NCBI GenBank assembly: GCA_013398015.1
Contig: VZRR01005727.1
Coordinates: 506,719-570,718, forward strand
Origin: Oreocharis arfaki
Lineage: Eukaryota; Chordata; Aves; Passeriformes; Paramythiidae
Direction: 5' to 3'
Length of the DNA: 64,000 nucleotides
The notes below the pieces were generated by a model. It ran no database searches, was not told where the DNA came from, and saw only the letters and a list, made by a program, of their open reading frames with translations. Position numbers and translations under genes: made by a program. Shown here one piece after another: positions 51,521 to 64,000 of this stretch. Position 1 is the stretch's first letter. Each line of letters starts with the position of its first letter.

Positions 51521-54500
51521 TCAAGTACTGGGTTTATGATTTTAATAGTGAGCGATTATCATTCACACCAATATGGAGGTGATCACCACAGTAAACTGGG
51601 AAGATTTTTAGTTCAGTAGATGACAGCAGCATAGTTCTATTTATTCAACCAGTTTGATTAGATTACCGTAAATCTGAAATAATAATTAAAAAACCCCTTT
51701 TATAATACCATGAGCTAAAAGAAGAAATTTGCTCAGGATTGCCTCCCTACCTGACCCAGCATATTCCCATATCACCCCTGCTGGGGACAATCCCTCTCCT
51801 TTTCTCTCATTCTTTTAATACTGAGGATGTTTTCTGCCTCTCAAGCTTTGTTTCTCTCACCTCTGTAGGTGCTTAGTGTCAACTTCAGTCCTCTGAATCT
51901 CTCCCTAGACCTTTACAGAACAAATCTTTTGCTTTTGTCTAGATGAAGGCTCTGGAGCTTTCCTCAGAGGCAAGGAGAAGCTGTAGCATGATGCAGTTCT
52001 ACTGTTAAACACAATTCAAAAACCATACAAAGGAAAAATAACTCAAGAACGTGAAGGACACAACAGCGTCTTCCTGCTGCTTGCTTTGCCATCTCATCAA
52101 AGCAGGTCCTGGATGCTGCACAGAGCCTGACTGACTCCTTGCACACAATTTATTCTAAATCGAGCATTGGGAGCTAATTGTGTGCATTTATGGATGCACA
52201 CAGCCATCACAATGTGCCTGAGCAGAGCAGGGCGGGTGGGAAGGCTGCTGGGAGACATCCACAGCACGGGAGGCATCCCAAGCAGGCCAGGAAAACACAG
52301 CTGACACCCACCCTGTCATAGGAACATCCATCTCCTTCTCCAATGAATTCATAGCGAGCATCAAACTCGCAGTCCCAAGGGTGTCTTTGTCTGGAACCCC
52401 CAACAAACTCAGACTGAATGCAAACTCCTCTCTGAAAACAGGCACTTTGGAGAAATGAATGGAGTTCTCAAGGCTGCAAAATGAATCCATGCTAATATCA
52501 AGAGATGATGTTGAATGGAGGGAAGGTTCCTGAGAGTGATGGTAGCTTTTGTTTGATTCTCAGAACCCTTCACTTCCTCTGAAAGAAGTCTGAATTGGGA
52601 GTACTCAAAGCACACACAACCTAACCTTTCCTCAGATAAAAGTGTCTCCATATGTATATATCTTAAATCAGGCTTGGCTGTAGGACAAATAAAAGTTTGT
52701 CACTGGAAGAAAATCTCAAAAAGTTCTTTCTTTTCCATAGTTTTTTTCAAGATTAATTTTCCCTGAAAAAATTCATCCTAATTTACTCTTGGATCTCTTC
52801 ATAAATCTGATTTATTAGGAAGTCATCCTAAATTATTTTCAGTGGTTCATCATCCTTCTCTTGAACAATATAGTGAAACCATTTCAAAAAGAGAGAAAAG
52901 ACAGAATTCTGCAGTGGGAGTAGGAGAGAAGTTGGCCAGATGCCCCTTTATTTCTTTTCCTATTCACGTTTGTCTTGCTACATATTGAAAATACTTCTCC
53001 GTTATATTTCTTTCTTTTTGATAGAAGGAAATGTTGAGAACGAGGTAGAAGCCAGGACCCCTCATTACAAAAAGGTGCACTTTCAGAATAAAACACTGCA
53101 GAGACTTCAGGTTTCATTTTTTTTCCCTTTCTAGCCAGTGCACAGACACCTCGCAGCTCCCACGCCCTCCCGGGAAATGCTGCTGTCACAGGCGTTAGCA
53201 GATGGCAGTCTCATCCCAGCTGACCCTGCATCTCAAATTCTGGTGTCCAACACGCCCTCCTGGGGTCCTTCCTGGCCTTTACTTAGGTAGGCTGATGAAG
53301 ACAGTAAGAATCTGGGCTCAGCTAATGAGCTTTTGAAAAGACCTCACCAGAGAGAAGGGGAAATGAGTTAGATTTGTCAGCTCTTTTCTGCTTCGTGTTA
53401 CCGAGCTATCCTGGCACAGCTTTTTGACCTAAGGAGGAAGCTCTGCAGTCTTCTTTTATTTTCTCCAGTCATTGTATCAATCACGTCTCAGAAGATTAAA
53501 ATTTAATAAAGACCAGTGCCTAAAAAAAGAAAATCCTGAATAATAGAGCAAATAGAGCAAAAGACTGAGCTGCCTTTGTTCAGGAATATCATAGAATATG
53601 GTACAGATTGCTGACCACAAGGCACATGGAAGGGACAGAGGCCAGAAGCCAGACGTGCCACGCAGTGGGGGTGGCCAACAGGCATGGGGACAGCAGGGGA
53701 AGTCATTGCAGAGAGCTGAGCTTTGCTGCCCAGCTGTGAGGATCCAGACAGGGATACCCTGCTCTCTTCAGCCGGTGGTGCACATCTACGACCCTGCATG
53801 TCTGGACAAGCTGGACTGAATGTATAAAAAACAAATGTCTTTCTCCATTCACAGCAAGTCAGATGTTCTGGGATATGTGAGCTTTGTGCTGATATCCCAA
53901 AGCTAATGGCAGCACTCTCCACCAGCATAAAACTCAACAGGTGGAAGCTGAATGGGATCCCCTGAAATCCGAAGAGAAAAAACTTCCTGCCTCAGAGGTC
54001 AGTGGAAGATTTCCATGGGAAGAGCGAAAACAAGGTCATGTATTTCTGTTAATAGACATATGCTTGCTCTTTCCCACACTGTAATTTCTTTCCCTCTTTT
54101 GCATTATCTCTCTCTGCTTCAAAGGCCACTACTATGTTCTTTCCGGCAGATAATCAGTTAAATCAATATATCTTCAACAATTTGTGAGGAATTCCCAAAG
54201 CAAAGGAAATTTTGTTGCAGATTTGATGGACATTTATCTCACTCGTCCTTTCCTTGGCCATCAGGAGCCCCTGGCTCTCGACACACAAATAAAATTCTAA
54301 ATCCATGTAACTCACAACTTGTGAGTTACACACTTGTGAGTTCACACTTGTGCACTGTCTCCTGGGCAGGTGGGTGGGGAAGAGGAGGGAAGCCCCTTCA
54401 GCCCCCTCTGCAGGCCCCAGGCGTGCTGGAGTGTGGGATGTGATTGCCCTCATTGTGGTGGAGCTGCCTCTGATTGCAGCCACACCACCACAAAGGCCTT

Positions 54501-55088
54501 TGTGAAACCCTTGGTTTGTTCCTGTGATCTCCTGTGGTGGTAAATCATAGTATGAATACACAATGTGGCAGAAAGCAATAATCTTGAGTAATGTAGCTGA
54601 TCTTACTGCTCTTTTATTTCATTAAGCGTATTCCTGTCAGGCAAGGGACAGGCTCCCAGCTCCTGGGAGCAGATGCTCACATCCTAAAGCCAGACCTGAA
54701 ATACTTATCAGGAAGACAGAGGCCATTCTCGCAGTCTGGACCCAAACAAGGAGAGGTGTTGTCATTTTTGGTTCAGAATCATTTCTGCTCCAGAAAAGAC
54801 GTGTGAAAGAAGACCAGTGCTGGTTTATGGGCTGGGATTTTTTTTTTTAAATTGAGAGTCACTCAAACAGAGGGTCTATTATAAAACTGTATAGATATAT
54901 TTAGTGTGCATCCAGGGTTGTTTTTTCTCCTTCACCATGTTCAGAGACTTCAGGACATATAGGATAAATTATTCAAATTTGATCATCTCTTCTTTACTTT
55001 AAAAACTTCAGATTAAAAACTATGATTATGGACAAGTATTAAGGTAATAAGTTATTCTGCTTCAGAAATTGAGTCACCTTGTAAATTT
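51521..55088. other. Unique non-coding stretch
   Basis: No recognised gene. Open frames at 52188-52490, 53503-53937 and 54163-54561 (all minus, 100-144 codons) lack recognisable domains. It contains the short repeat/hairpin at 54309-54342. From about 54850 the sequence becomes AT-rich. Confidence 0.5.
54309..54342. repeat. Hairpin-forming short repeat
   Basis: AACTCACAA (54309-54317) and TTGTGAGTT (54319-54327) form a 9-bp perfect inverted repeat around one base. The 10-mer CTTGTGAGTT at 54318-54327 is then repeated directly at 54333-54342, and a partial CACTTGTG follows. It looks like a small slippage-generated cluster. Confidence 0.85.
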
Positions 55089-55155
55089 TTATATAGATAG
55101 TTATATATATTTATATGTGTGTGCATGTATATATATATAATACATATATATTTCT
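55089..55155. repeat. (TA)n-rich microsatellite
   Basis: Interrupted TATATA runs with a short (TG)3-4 block in the middle (about 55117-55123) lie within an AT-rich block reaching to about 55680. Confidence 0.9.
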
Positions 55156-58053
55156 ATCACAAATAATATATCAGGAAAAATTTGGACTAAATTTGATAAA
55201 GGAGATGGCAAAAAATGAGTGGAAAGAGATCCCAAAACAGTAATGTACTAATGTAATATGTACACACATTACAGTTCTGTGACTCCTTTGTGGTAATCTA
55301 ATCCAAATTGAATTCTGAAAATAATATTAGTTTGTACAAAATAGGGTGCCTATATAAATTCATCACAGAAGCAGAAAGATTTATTCAACTAGCTGATTAA
55401 AGGATTTTTTCTTTAATCTAATTTTTTATGTGTTACATCCCATTAGTGGGTTCTTAGTGAATAAATCATTTCAAATATGTAATACCAAATAAGTCAGGTT
55501 CAGGTTTGACAAGCCATTGACTACACACAGGATAAAAAGTAAGTATTGAGAAGAATGAAAAAATTAGCAAAGCTTAAACTCCTTTATGCATAGCTTAGTT
55601 ATTACAGCAGTACTGAGAAGGAAAACAATAATTACAGTGGCTAATTCCCCTTAGACTAATACACTTTAGTGAACTAATTTCTCATGTGTGTGCAATATTG
55701 CTCTGTACTGGCTGCTGGCTGGATAGGAGGAGGCAAAATTTTAACCCAAGGAAGCGTCACGTGGCCTATGAGAGTCACCCTGACTCTCCCTGTGAGCTGA
55801 GAAACTCCTTCCTGAGGGGATGGATCACACAGCAGCAGGCAGCCAGCTTTCCAGGCTGTGCTGCATACCCAGCTCCCTTACTGCGAACCCAGCAAAGGCC
55901 TTTTGGGACATGGGCTGCACCAGCTGGGCTTTGTAGTACCTGAGGATTCTATGGAAACAGGAAAACACCATCACAGAGCAAGGCAGGGTGACAACAGTGC
56001 CCCTCCCTCATGGCAACCTTCTCTATTCAGCCACCCTCCTGCAGGGAGTCCAAGGAGACCCCTGACTGATAGCCTGGAGTGGCAGTAAAAAAGAAAATTA
56101 AAAAAAAAATCTGTGCCAGAGTTTTAAAAGACTACAAAATGCAGTATTTGCTGCTGGTGAAAAGCAGTTTAAGGACCAAAGTCTGACCCTCAAGGTTTAC
56201 CTAACCTGCCCCAGAAGACTTGCAGAGTTCATCCATCAATACAACTTTACTTCAGATTTCTGCAGAGACGTGAAGGAAGGGAGTGAAAGGAGCTCGCAAT
56301 GTCACAGAAAATTTCATAACATTTTCTTGGTGTCTCCCAGATCATTTTCTCGGCCATTTAGAGCGTTTTGATGTCAAAACCAAAATGAACACTGATAGCA
56401 GTGACACACGGCCAAGGTTCACAGTTCTTTTTTCATTGTTATTTTCATCAGCCAACAAAACCTGTTGATAAAAGCCACTCACTTCCTCCTGGCTGCATGC
56501 TTCAGCAACATACAGCATTCTAAGCTGAACCTGCTACAAAACTAGGCTTCCTCAGCTTAAAACAGTCAAAGAGCAGAAATTAAAGATTTTAAAAGGTAGC
56601 AGGAGAAAAAAAACAACTCTCACTGAACACGTCAGAGGGCCTTGGTCTTGACTGAGTTGGTGACTGAGGTGACTCCTTTTGCTGTTTGCTGTTTCACCGT
56701 GTAACTCCAAATCCAAGACAAGAAGGAAGTCAGGTGGGCTCCTCCAAATGACAGGTGCCTGCAATGGCCTTTCGGAAAACCCCAAGTCGTGTGCGAAGAA
56801 AGAAGACACGGACAAGATGAAAAGTGAATGTCTTGTCTCGGGAGACAGAGCGAAAATACGGCTGTGGAAGGGGGGGAGCCCAGTTCAAGAGAGGACACAC
56901 AGGGGATCAGACAAACAGATCCTGTCGGCTGTCTCAGGAGCTTGCACCTCGCAGCCTTGAAATGCTGGGCTGGTTTGAAGGATGATGTGGCTGTGACTTA
57001 CGAGAACTGAGTAAATGGAAGGGCTGGTAGGGATGAAGGTAACCTTACAAGAGAAAAAATAGATTGTTACGGGGAAAGAAAGGTAGAAACTTCAGGTCTG
57101 GAAATCTACAAGCTGTTCTGCATGAATACAAACTTTGTTCACTTCTACTAAGAAGGACAGGGGACAGTGAAGGGAAATTGAAAAACACAATACATTTTTA
57201 ATGGTTTTAAAATAACTTCATTCTGTTCACCTTATAGAAAGAGTTCTCTTATCTAAATGTTCATGGTGTACTGACCGAAAAAGTTGAGTTAGAAACTACT
57301 ATTTGAAATTATTTACCTAATTTCAGACTTTTTGCAAGTGAATCTAAAGAAATTACAAAAAATTCCAAACTTTCCTAAAACACATTTTACTTCTGGAGAA
57401 TACTGCAATATATTCTGCATTTAGCTTGAAATTGGGCTAATTCTGTTAGGGTATCTTCCAGCATTCTTAAAATGAATTATGAAAGAGTGCAACATGGACA
57501 GCACTGGCACCCAGAAATCCTGGCACAGTCCCCACCTTTTTCTTTCCTATCTCAGAATAGGAAAGTTTCTCCCAGTGAACTCATCTAAAAATGCCATTCT
57601 GGGAATGTAAGGGATTGGTATCCTTTATGATAATTAATTTACGAAAGTTTTGTCAATTAAAGCTCTATCCATTACAAATTCAGTTGAACAGGACCCACCC
57701 CCCGCTTCAGCTCATGGTTTCCCAACCCCTGGCAGGAGTCCTCTGGTGCCAAAACTAAGCAACTGAGGTTAATGTGACAGCATCTGCCTCTGCCCTACCA
57801 GTCTCTGGTGAGCATAAGTTAAGACTTTTAACATCAATTTTTTCCATGCAGGTTTTGCATTTAATTATAGAGTAAGGTCACTGTGTGTTCCAAGAGCAAT
57901 CATCTTACTGACATGTTATTCTGAAGGCAGCCTTTCATTCAGTGTGACACATGCTGGTTATGCACTGGGAAACAGAGCTGTGGTGAAGTGAGGCTGGGGA
58001 AAAATACACTGGAATCTGAAGTAATGCCAGCTAAGGAAGAGCTTATCTCTACT
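55156..58053. other. Unique non-coding stretch
   Basis: No recognised gene. 55156-55680 is AT-rich and otherwise empty. An A-rich run lies at 56087-56110. The GC-richer 56632-57010 is open in overlapping frames on both strands. 57180-57480 is again AT-rich. Confidence 0.5.
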
Positions 58054-58072
58054 TTATTATTATTATTATTAT
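58054..58072 (+). repeat. (TTA)n microsatellite
   Basis: About six tandem TTA units, perfect, ending in ATCTTTAATA. Confidence 0.9.
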
Positions 58073-58570
58073 CTTTAATAAACAAAATTTTATGCCTGCA
58101 GAAGAAAGAAACAAATGAGAGCTTTATAGGATAGATATAAAAGCCTCACATGAAAATGTGTTTACTGAGTTACAACTACCTTCCTTTTTGTGCTAAAATA
58201 ATAAAAACAAAAAGCAGGCTGAAATAAATGGAAATGCTTACAATTACAATGTGAAGAGGAACAAAACCCTCTTAAGGTAGAAGACAAGGGTATATTCCAG
58301 GTTATGGGCATCTTTGGTCAGGATCCAGCATTTTGTATCAAGTGCACCACAAGTCCTTCTGGTTAATTCCAGGACTAATTTAAAGATCCATTGAAGGACC
58401 ATTGAACAAAGGCGGAACATTGTAAAATAAGCAAATATAACCGATAAACAGTTTTGAACTTGGATTATTTCTGATATCAGCTTTCTGAAAAAGATATTTC
58501 AGTCATGATTCTGGAAGCTGAGGCTGCAGAGACGATGAGGATCCCCATCCTGCGGGGACAGCCCTGAGCC
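58073..58570. other. Unique non-coding stretch
   Basis: No gene or transposable element is recognised. A small GGGG/CCCC inverted pair (CCCC at about 58539-58542, GGGG at 58554-58557) lies just upstream of the telomeric tract. Confidence 0.5.
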
Positions 58571-58705
58571 CGAAAACTAACCTGACACCTAACCCTCACG
58601 CTAACCCTAATGCCTAATCCTAACCCTAATCCTAACCCTAACCCAAACCCTAACCCTAACCCTAACATTATTCTTAGCCCAACTAACCAACCCTAACCCT
58701 AACTA
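58571..58705 (-). repeat. Degenerate interstitial telomeric sequence
   Basis: The plus strand carries CCCTAA-type units, so TTAGGG runs on the minus strand. I count eight exact CCCTAA hexamers (58605, 58624, 58636, 58648, 58654, 58660, 58691 and 58697), with variant units such as CCTAAT, CCCAAA and CCCTCA between and around them. Vertebrate telomeres use this repeat. An internal, decayed copy is usually explained by telomeric repeats captured during double-strand-break repair or by an old chromosome-end fusion. The minus-strand open frame 58477-58668 merely translates the repeat (Leu-Gly runs) and is not a gene. Confidence 0.93.
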
Positions 58706-61700
58706 GTGTGGGCTGGAATTTGTTGAACAAGTTGTGAGCTGGAACTGAGCATTCTTTGCTGAGCTCTTCGTTTCACTACTGCTGCATCATCACAGCCTGT
58801 ACCACGTTCATCCCTCTTGCCTAACAACTACACCTTGGCTTCAGATGGGGCCTTGTGGCATAGTGGAGGCTGGAAATCACCATGATTCCTGAAGCATGAT
58901 TGAGCCTGAAGCCCTGTCACAGTGCATGGCTACTTTCTTCTGTTTTCCTAAAGTATAATAATTGCTGCAAAAAGTGATCAAAGTTTTCACATGTTGCAAC
59001 AGGAGCTCTGAATATTTCAAAGCTGATTGCTATGCTGGATATATTTTCAGGGTCCGTGCATCTCTATTTCAAGATAAAACCTGTCACTGAGGAATGCACT
59101 GCCCTTTCAGTATAAACAAATAATCAGAGTTTCATTTTTCAGTTTCCAAATTATATACAAATTATATTGAAATAGAGAAGATCTCATTGCTATTTCCTAG
59201 ACTTTTGGTTTTCACATCTCTCTGACTCACTGGGAGCTAATACCAAGCCAGTGGTACATTAAGAGCTCTTCAGTATCCAGGTCTCTCTTTCCTCATTTCT
59301 AGTGCCCACCTAGTATGAGTGCGTGGATTCTATAAGTGAATCCATCCCTGAGTAATTTACAGTGTTTTATAAGGAACTTATTCCAGGAACAAAATCAGGA
59401 AAAATCTCTGTTCAGAATTTGGGCAGGGTCAGAGCTTTGTGAGACCAATATAATGTACATTGTTTGATCTCCATTCTTATTTCTATTTTATGCTTCTTAT
59501 TATAAAAAGACCTTGCATAGATTACTTTGTATGTTCTTGCTGTACTCACAGAGATGTATTCTTTAGTATTTTCTATAATAAACTTCACATCTGGAGGATA
59601 TTATTTGCATAACAAGTTTCTGCCAAGACCAGCATCTTAAACTAAATTCCAAGAGTATTAACTCACAGCAGAATTTTATAGCAAACTCCTTGTGACATCT
59701 ACTCAAAAATAAAATATTTTCTGAAGCAAATATGCTGATTTCTGGGCTGTACCTGGAAACAAACCCTCTGGGGGCAGAAGCAATCTGTTTGGAAGCTGCT
59801 TGTGTTCCTGTGAGGACACAAACTCAGTGCCAATCTGGTTATACCCTTAATTAATTTGCAGACTGTATCAGCCAGCCCAATGAAACGGCAGCATCCAAGA
59901 GGCTTAAGCTCCCCAGGTTCCAGTAACACAGCCCCACAGCCAGAGCCGGGAATTCTGCAAGAGCCCTGCAGACTGTGAGCCCGGCCTGTGAATTACATGG
60001 CCTCTGATCCTTTTACTAACTTCAATTCTGACCTGCTCCTCAAATTATTACAAGTTATTTTGGCCCTTCTTCAGGAAAAGAACAAGACAGAGCTAATCTT
60101 CTATTATCAAAGCACTTCTCCATCACGGTTTTGACACAAATTCTTCTCTTCTTTTAGCATGACCTGGCACAGCAAGAAATTCTTCTGACAAAAACATTGT
60201 TCTGAGGAAAGCTTTAAAATTTGTTTACCTCATGCATGTCTATGTATCTTTTCTAACTTCAGTTTTACATGATTATTTCCATTCTCAAGCCCTTCTAAGC
60301 TTGTATGTCATCTGCATATTAAGCTTTCCAATTCTAGAAACACAAATCCTTTCTTCACATCTATGGGCAAACCAGTATCAGCACTTATTACTGCTATCAA
60401 GAAATTACAGCAAATTAATCTTGCACTTCATTACAAAACCAACAGAAACTAAAAAATAATAAAAATAAAATCACACACACATGCAAACCTCATGGTAACA
60501 ATCTGAACAACTAAAAAAATAAAAAACTTTTAAAATTTTTAAATAAACAGGGTCATTACAGTCTTTTAGTTATAGGTAGCTTCAGTATGTTTATATATTC
60601 TCTTATAAAACAATTCGTGTGTCTAAGCCTTCCTTACTTGCATTTCTACAAGAACTTTTCTTGAAGATGTCAAAGCCCTCAATAAATTGAGGGCTACAAT
60701 ATTTTCTGGGAAGCTAATAGCAAAAAGAAAGATATTTAAAATATTGTTACTAAAACAGCAGAGATTAATTTCATTTTATTCAAGTTTGCACACTAAAATA
60801 AATCCAGTATGTCATATTGTTTTAGTAAGAATAGGTACACTATCACTTTTCTCATAGCCTTTTTGTCAAAAAAATAAATAAATCCTTTCAGACAAAACCA
60901 ATAATTTAGGAAGAAATTACATCTGTTGGAAACAAACAGAAAAAATTCTCACTGCCGTGAGGAGATTTTTCCTTAACTAACTGTTTCAAAGTCCTAGACA
61001 ATCCTGGAGAATTCTTGCTGATATTCTGTTGCTAAAAAGTTGCCATGGTGTTGGGTTTTACTGCCGGCTTTCGTTTCCTGCATGAACGTGCAGCGTATTA
61101 GATTCTCCATATGGGCTATGTTCATTAAACTAGTCAAAGATGACTATAATCTTCCAACAAATTGTTGTAGAATTTTAAAGAATAAGAAGCAACATTAAGA
61201 AACATCCTAAAACCACAGACCTGAGCAATTAAAGCTGATTAGTAACCATTTCAAATACACGTATGCATGCCAGATTTGCGTGTATGTGCATTTTGAAAGG
61301 TGTTCAGGATTATTCTGCAATAACCAAAATGATTATTGCTTACAAGTAACATTTTCCCATGTTTATAGGCACTGCAGACTTTAATAGTGCAACATTTTGG
61401 CCTTTTTATGATAGAGGTGATCAAAAGCAGGGAGATATGGAGGGCTGGAAGTTCAAGGCTGTGTTACCAGCAGTTTGACACCAGACACCTACTCTCCAAC
61501 TCCAAATCATGCTTCTCTTTCCTGTCCTAGCTTTCCCTCTGTACAAAGAGTCTTTATGCTCATCAGTCTGACTCAACCAAAGCCAAACACTTTCTAAAGC
61601 TTGATTTCACACAACCTGCAAGCAGTATTTTTGGATTTCTTAATAATATCTCCTGGCAATCCTGTTCTCTTGTTTTGTCATGCTAATCGAGGCTTTGGGC

Positions 61701-63446
61701 TACGGGCTCACAGTGTACCCATGAACCCGGCTGCATTCAGGCATACGGCCTGTCCTAGGGCATTTCAGCGAGCTGATGCTTTTCCCAGCACTACCTGAGT
61801 TCAGAATATCCAGCCTAGTCCAATTCTTGGACGTGATAAACCTGGCTGTGTTCAGTGTGTACTTGTTAAGTGCTTACAGTCACCATAAAAGACAGTGTGA
61901 GCTCAAATCTGTCCTAATTTTCACCCAGAGCCTCGGAGTTGTTCAGGGCACCGTGTGACCCACTGTGGAGCCCTGTGGAATACGTGCTGCTGCTGCTTGC
62001 AGCCTAATTAAGCTTTTCTTCTTGGTGGAAAACCCATCTAGACATCGCAATGTCCATGCCCTATTAATTCCCGTAGAAGTTGAAAGAATGGAGGCTGTAA
62101 CAAGAAGACAAATTTTAACCAGTCAGCATACAACCACAATTTTGTTTTCTTGGCTCGCTTGCTTGGTTAAACATGAGTGGCAGCTGCAAATTGAGTTGTT
62201 GCTAACTGACACATCCGAAGAAACAAACTGAAGCATTTTTACTAATTTCAATAACTTTAAATGCTTCTACATGAGAGAAAGGAAACATAATGGAAGGATA
62301 TTTTTCTATCAGCAGCCAAATTGCATAGCCTTGATAGTTTCCAGAATAGACACAGCTTCATGACACCACGAACCAAGCAAATAAACACAAGTCCTTGCTG
62401 GAAATGGCATGTTCGTGCAGTCTGAATTCATTAAGTTCTCCATGGTAAATTGAGATAATTCTCAATTTCGATGTTGCGGGTACAGAAGAGGCAGAACCCC
62501 TTCCCAGACAAAACAATACACATCAACCCCCCTCTGCCAGCCAACAATAAACGAAATCACTATAAAGCATCACAAAAGAAACATGTTTTTCTTTCCTAAA
62601 AACGATTTACTTTATTGAGTAGAGAGCTTCAGCTCTGAGAGATTTATGTTCTGTTCTTTTTTTCTTCAACCAAGTGTCAGTCATTTCAGATATTCTCAAT
62701 TCCTGCTCAGAAAAGATGCCTCTGACGCCACATTAAACTGAAATGATTAGTTTCTATGGGAGTAAGAAAAAAATGCAACCATACAAAATAACAGTTGCAA
62801 TAACCACCTATATTGCTTTCTGTGTACCCAAAGCTTTCTCTTTTGGTATAGGCAAAGATTCCTAACAGGATATTTCATTGTGGGAAGCAGAAATGCCTAA
62901 TGCAGAATTTGTGGTGGAAGTTTATGTCTGTGAGTGAAGAGAGAGGGAGATCTGTCATGAAGGTCTCTTGTATTTCTATTTTTATTAACCACAAATTATA
63001 GAAAAGTAGGTCTGTCAATGCCCTTTGTAATTCAACTACTTTAGGTATCTCCCAAGGGGTATCTGCTATTCCATCCCAGATTTCTTTTTCTAAACTACTG
63101 AAGATCTGCAGTGATGGGATTCCAGCTCCTACAAGCTCAGGTTTCAAAGCCAGCTCCGACACACTTAGGTATTTACTTTCCTCCATTATTTGTAATCTCA
63201 GGGTTGAAAACTCAGTAAACAAGAGAAATTTCCTGTGGGAGATGGGAAGCTTGTTAATGAGCAAGCTGAAGGCAGGGGTCTTTACAGCCTTCTGGACCTG
63301 ACCTATTTCATAATTCAGCTTGGATTATGGACTTTGCTAGTATTATTTTTCTTGGGATTTTTTTCTACCTGAGGACAGGTAATTGTTTTTACGTTCCTCC
63401 TGCAGGAATCCTTAATGCTGACCCCTACTGTGACCAGCTGGCCATC
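58706..63446. other. Unique AT-rich non-coding stretch
   Basis: No recognised gene. The minus-strand frame at 62875-63264 (129 codons) is the longest here and has no recognisable domain. 60440-61000 is strongly AT-rich and includes a (CA)5 at about 60471-60480. 61255-61285 contains a loose ATACACG / CGTGTAT inverted repeat. A CTAATTAAGC motif lies near 62003. Confidence 0.5.
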
Positions 63447-63476
63447 TTTTTTTTTTTATTATTTTTTTTTTCTCCT
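63447..63476. repeat. T-rich tract
   Basis: Two long T-runs are separated by ATTA, followed by CTCCTAG. In plus orientation this also resembles a polypyrimidine tract with an AG at 63477-63478, and an AATAAA follows near 63529. No matching upstream exon was identified. Confidence 0.75.
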
Positions 63477-64000
63477 AGAGACTGCCTTTACTTCAGGAAA
63501 AGCAGCCTTTGCAGATGGAATTTTACAAATAAAGACAGAAGCAAGCAATAACACCATTCTTACATCTTTCTTCCACACCGCAGGAAACTCTGCCCTTCTA
63601 ACATTTCTAGCCCAGCTGGAAGCAAGAAAAATTTGAGATCTCACAGGAGAAGTTGAGATCAAGATCTTCAAATGGTTGGGTATTTGAAATAAACATCTCT
63701 TGAGCCAGCCCAGCAGTGGACATTTTTTGAGATTTTCCCACCCATAAGTTCAGACATCTTTTTGCAGCAGCAAAAAATCCACCCCTGTCCATGCTGCTAA
63801 CACAAAAATCCGAGCAAGGGGAAGAGATTTGATCTGCAGTTTCTTGACATCTAAAGCCCAATTAAGAAGATCACTATCTATGGAACAACATCAGCTTCAT
63901 TTCTTTCTCTCTTGGCTAATCTAAGTTTAGGTGGACTGAAGTTTCCTTTAGATGGAGCTTGTAACATTTTGGGGAAGGAAATCCCTGCATCTATCCCATT
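63477..64000. other. Unique non-coding stretch to window end
   Basis: Short open frames overlap on both strands (63415-63636 plus, 63459-63671 and 63607-63861 minus). Nothing recognisable. Confidence 0.5.

Noticed and set aside
58477..58668. Open frame with Leu-Gly repeats
   Set aside because: It is a direct translation of the degenerate telomeric repeat.
62875..63264. 129-codon minus-strand open frame in AT-rich sequence
   Set aside because: Its length in AT-rich DNA is mildly unusual, but I recognise no domain, see no matching promoter or close poly(A) signal, and cannot separate it from chance.
1..64000. tRNA, rRNA, CRISPR array, prokaryotic operon or integrated phage
   Set aside because: No cloverleaf box sequences, repeat-spacer array, ribosome-binding-site-spaced genes or long phage-type open frames were seen on either strand.

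Overview
This window looks like non-coding DNA from a bird nuclear genome, probably intergenic or deep intronic. It is AT-rich overall, with long homopolymer tracts, few CpGs and many short open frames. None of those frames reads as a protein I can recognise; the longest is 160 codons. The avian call rests mainly on a solo long terminal repeat (LTR) at 13603-14179, which I recognise as a widespread bird endogenous-retrovirus LTR. A second, less certain LTR-like segment lies near 38140-38590. There are no bacterial-type operons, no tRNA or rRNA genes and no CRISPR arrays.

Layout. 1-6883 is unique sequence with A-rich tracts and two exon-like segments near 2.7-2.96 kb. 6884-11374 is an assembly problem: three contig ends were laid side by side without being merged. 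Copies A (6884-8375) and B (8377-9818) are near-identical, as are copies C (9733-10551) and D (10553-11374), and single N characters mark the joins. An 86-base segment is present three times, which shows that the whole middle contig is redundant. 11375-13602 is unique, followed by the solo LTR. 14180-38140 is unique non-coding DNA with small tandem duplications, an AT palindrome and several splice-site-bounded open segments. 38600-58570 is similar, with stop-poor GC-rich patches at 44.76-45.1 and 50.4-51.0 kb and an AT-rich (TA)n block at 55.1 kb. A degenerate interstitial telomeric repeat sits at 58571-58705. The remainder to 64000 is AT-rich unique sequence.

No set of genes working together can be described here. 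The best-supported observations are the scaffold mis-join, the interstitial telomeric tract and the solo LTR. Several GT-AG-bounded segments are offered as testable candidates for exons of an unannotated transcript. Similar segments occur easily by chance in 64 kb, so their confidence is low. I found no evidence for a new biological system.
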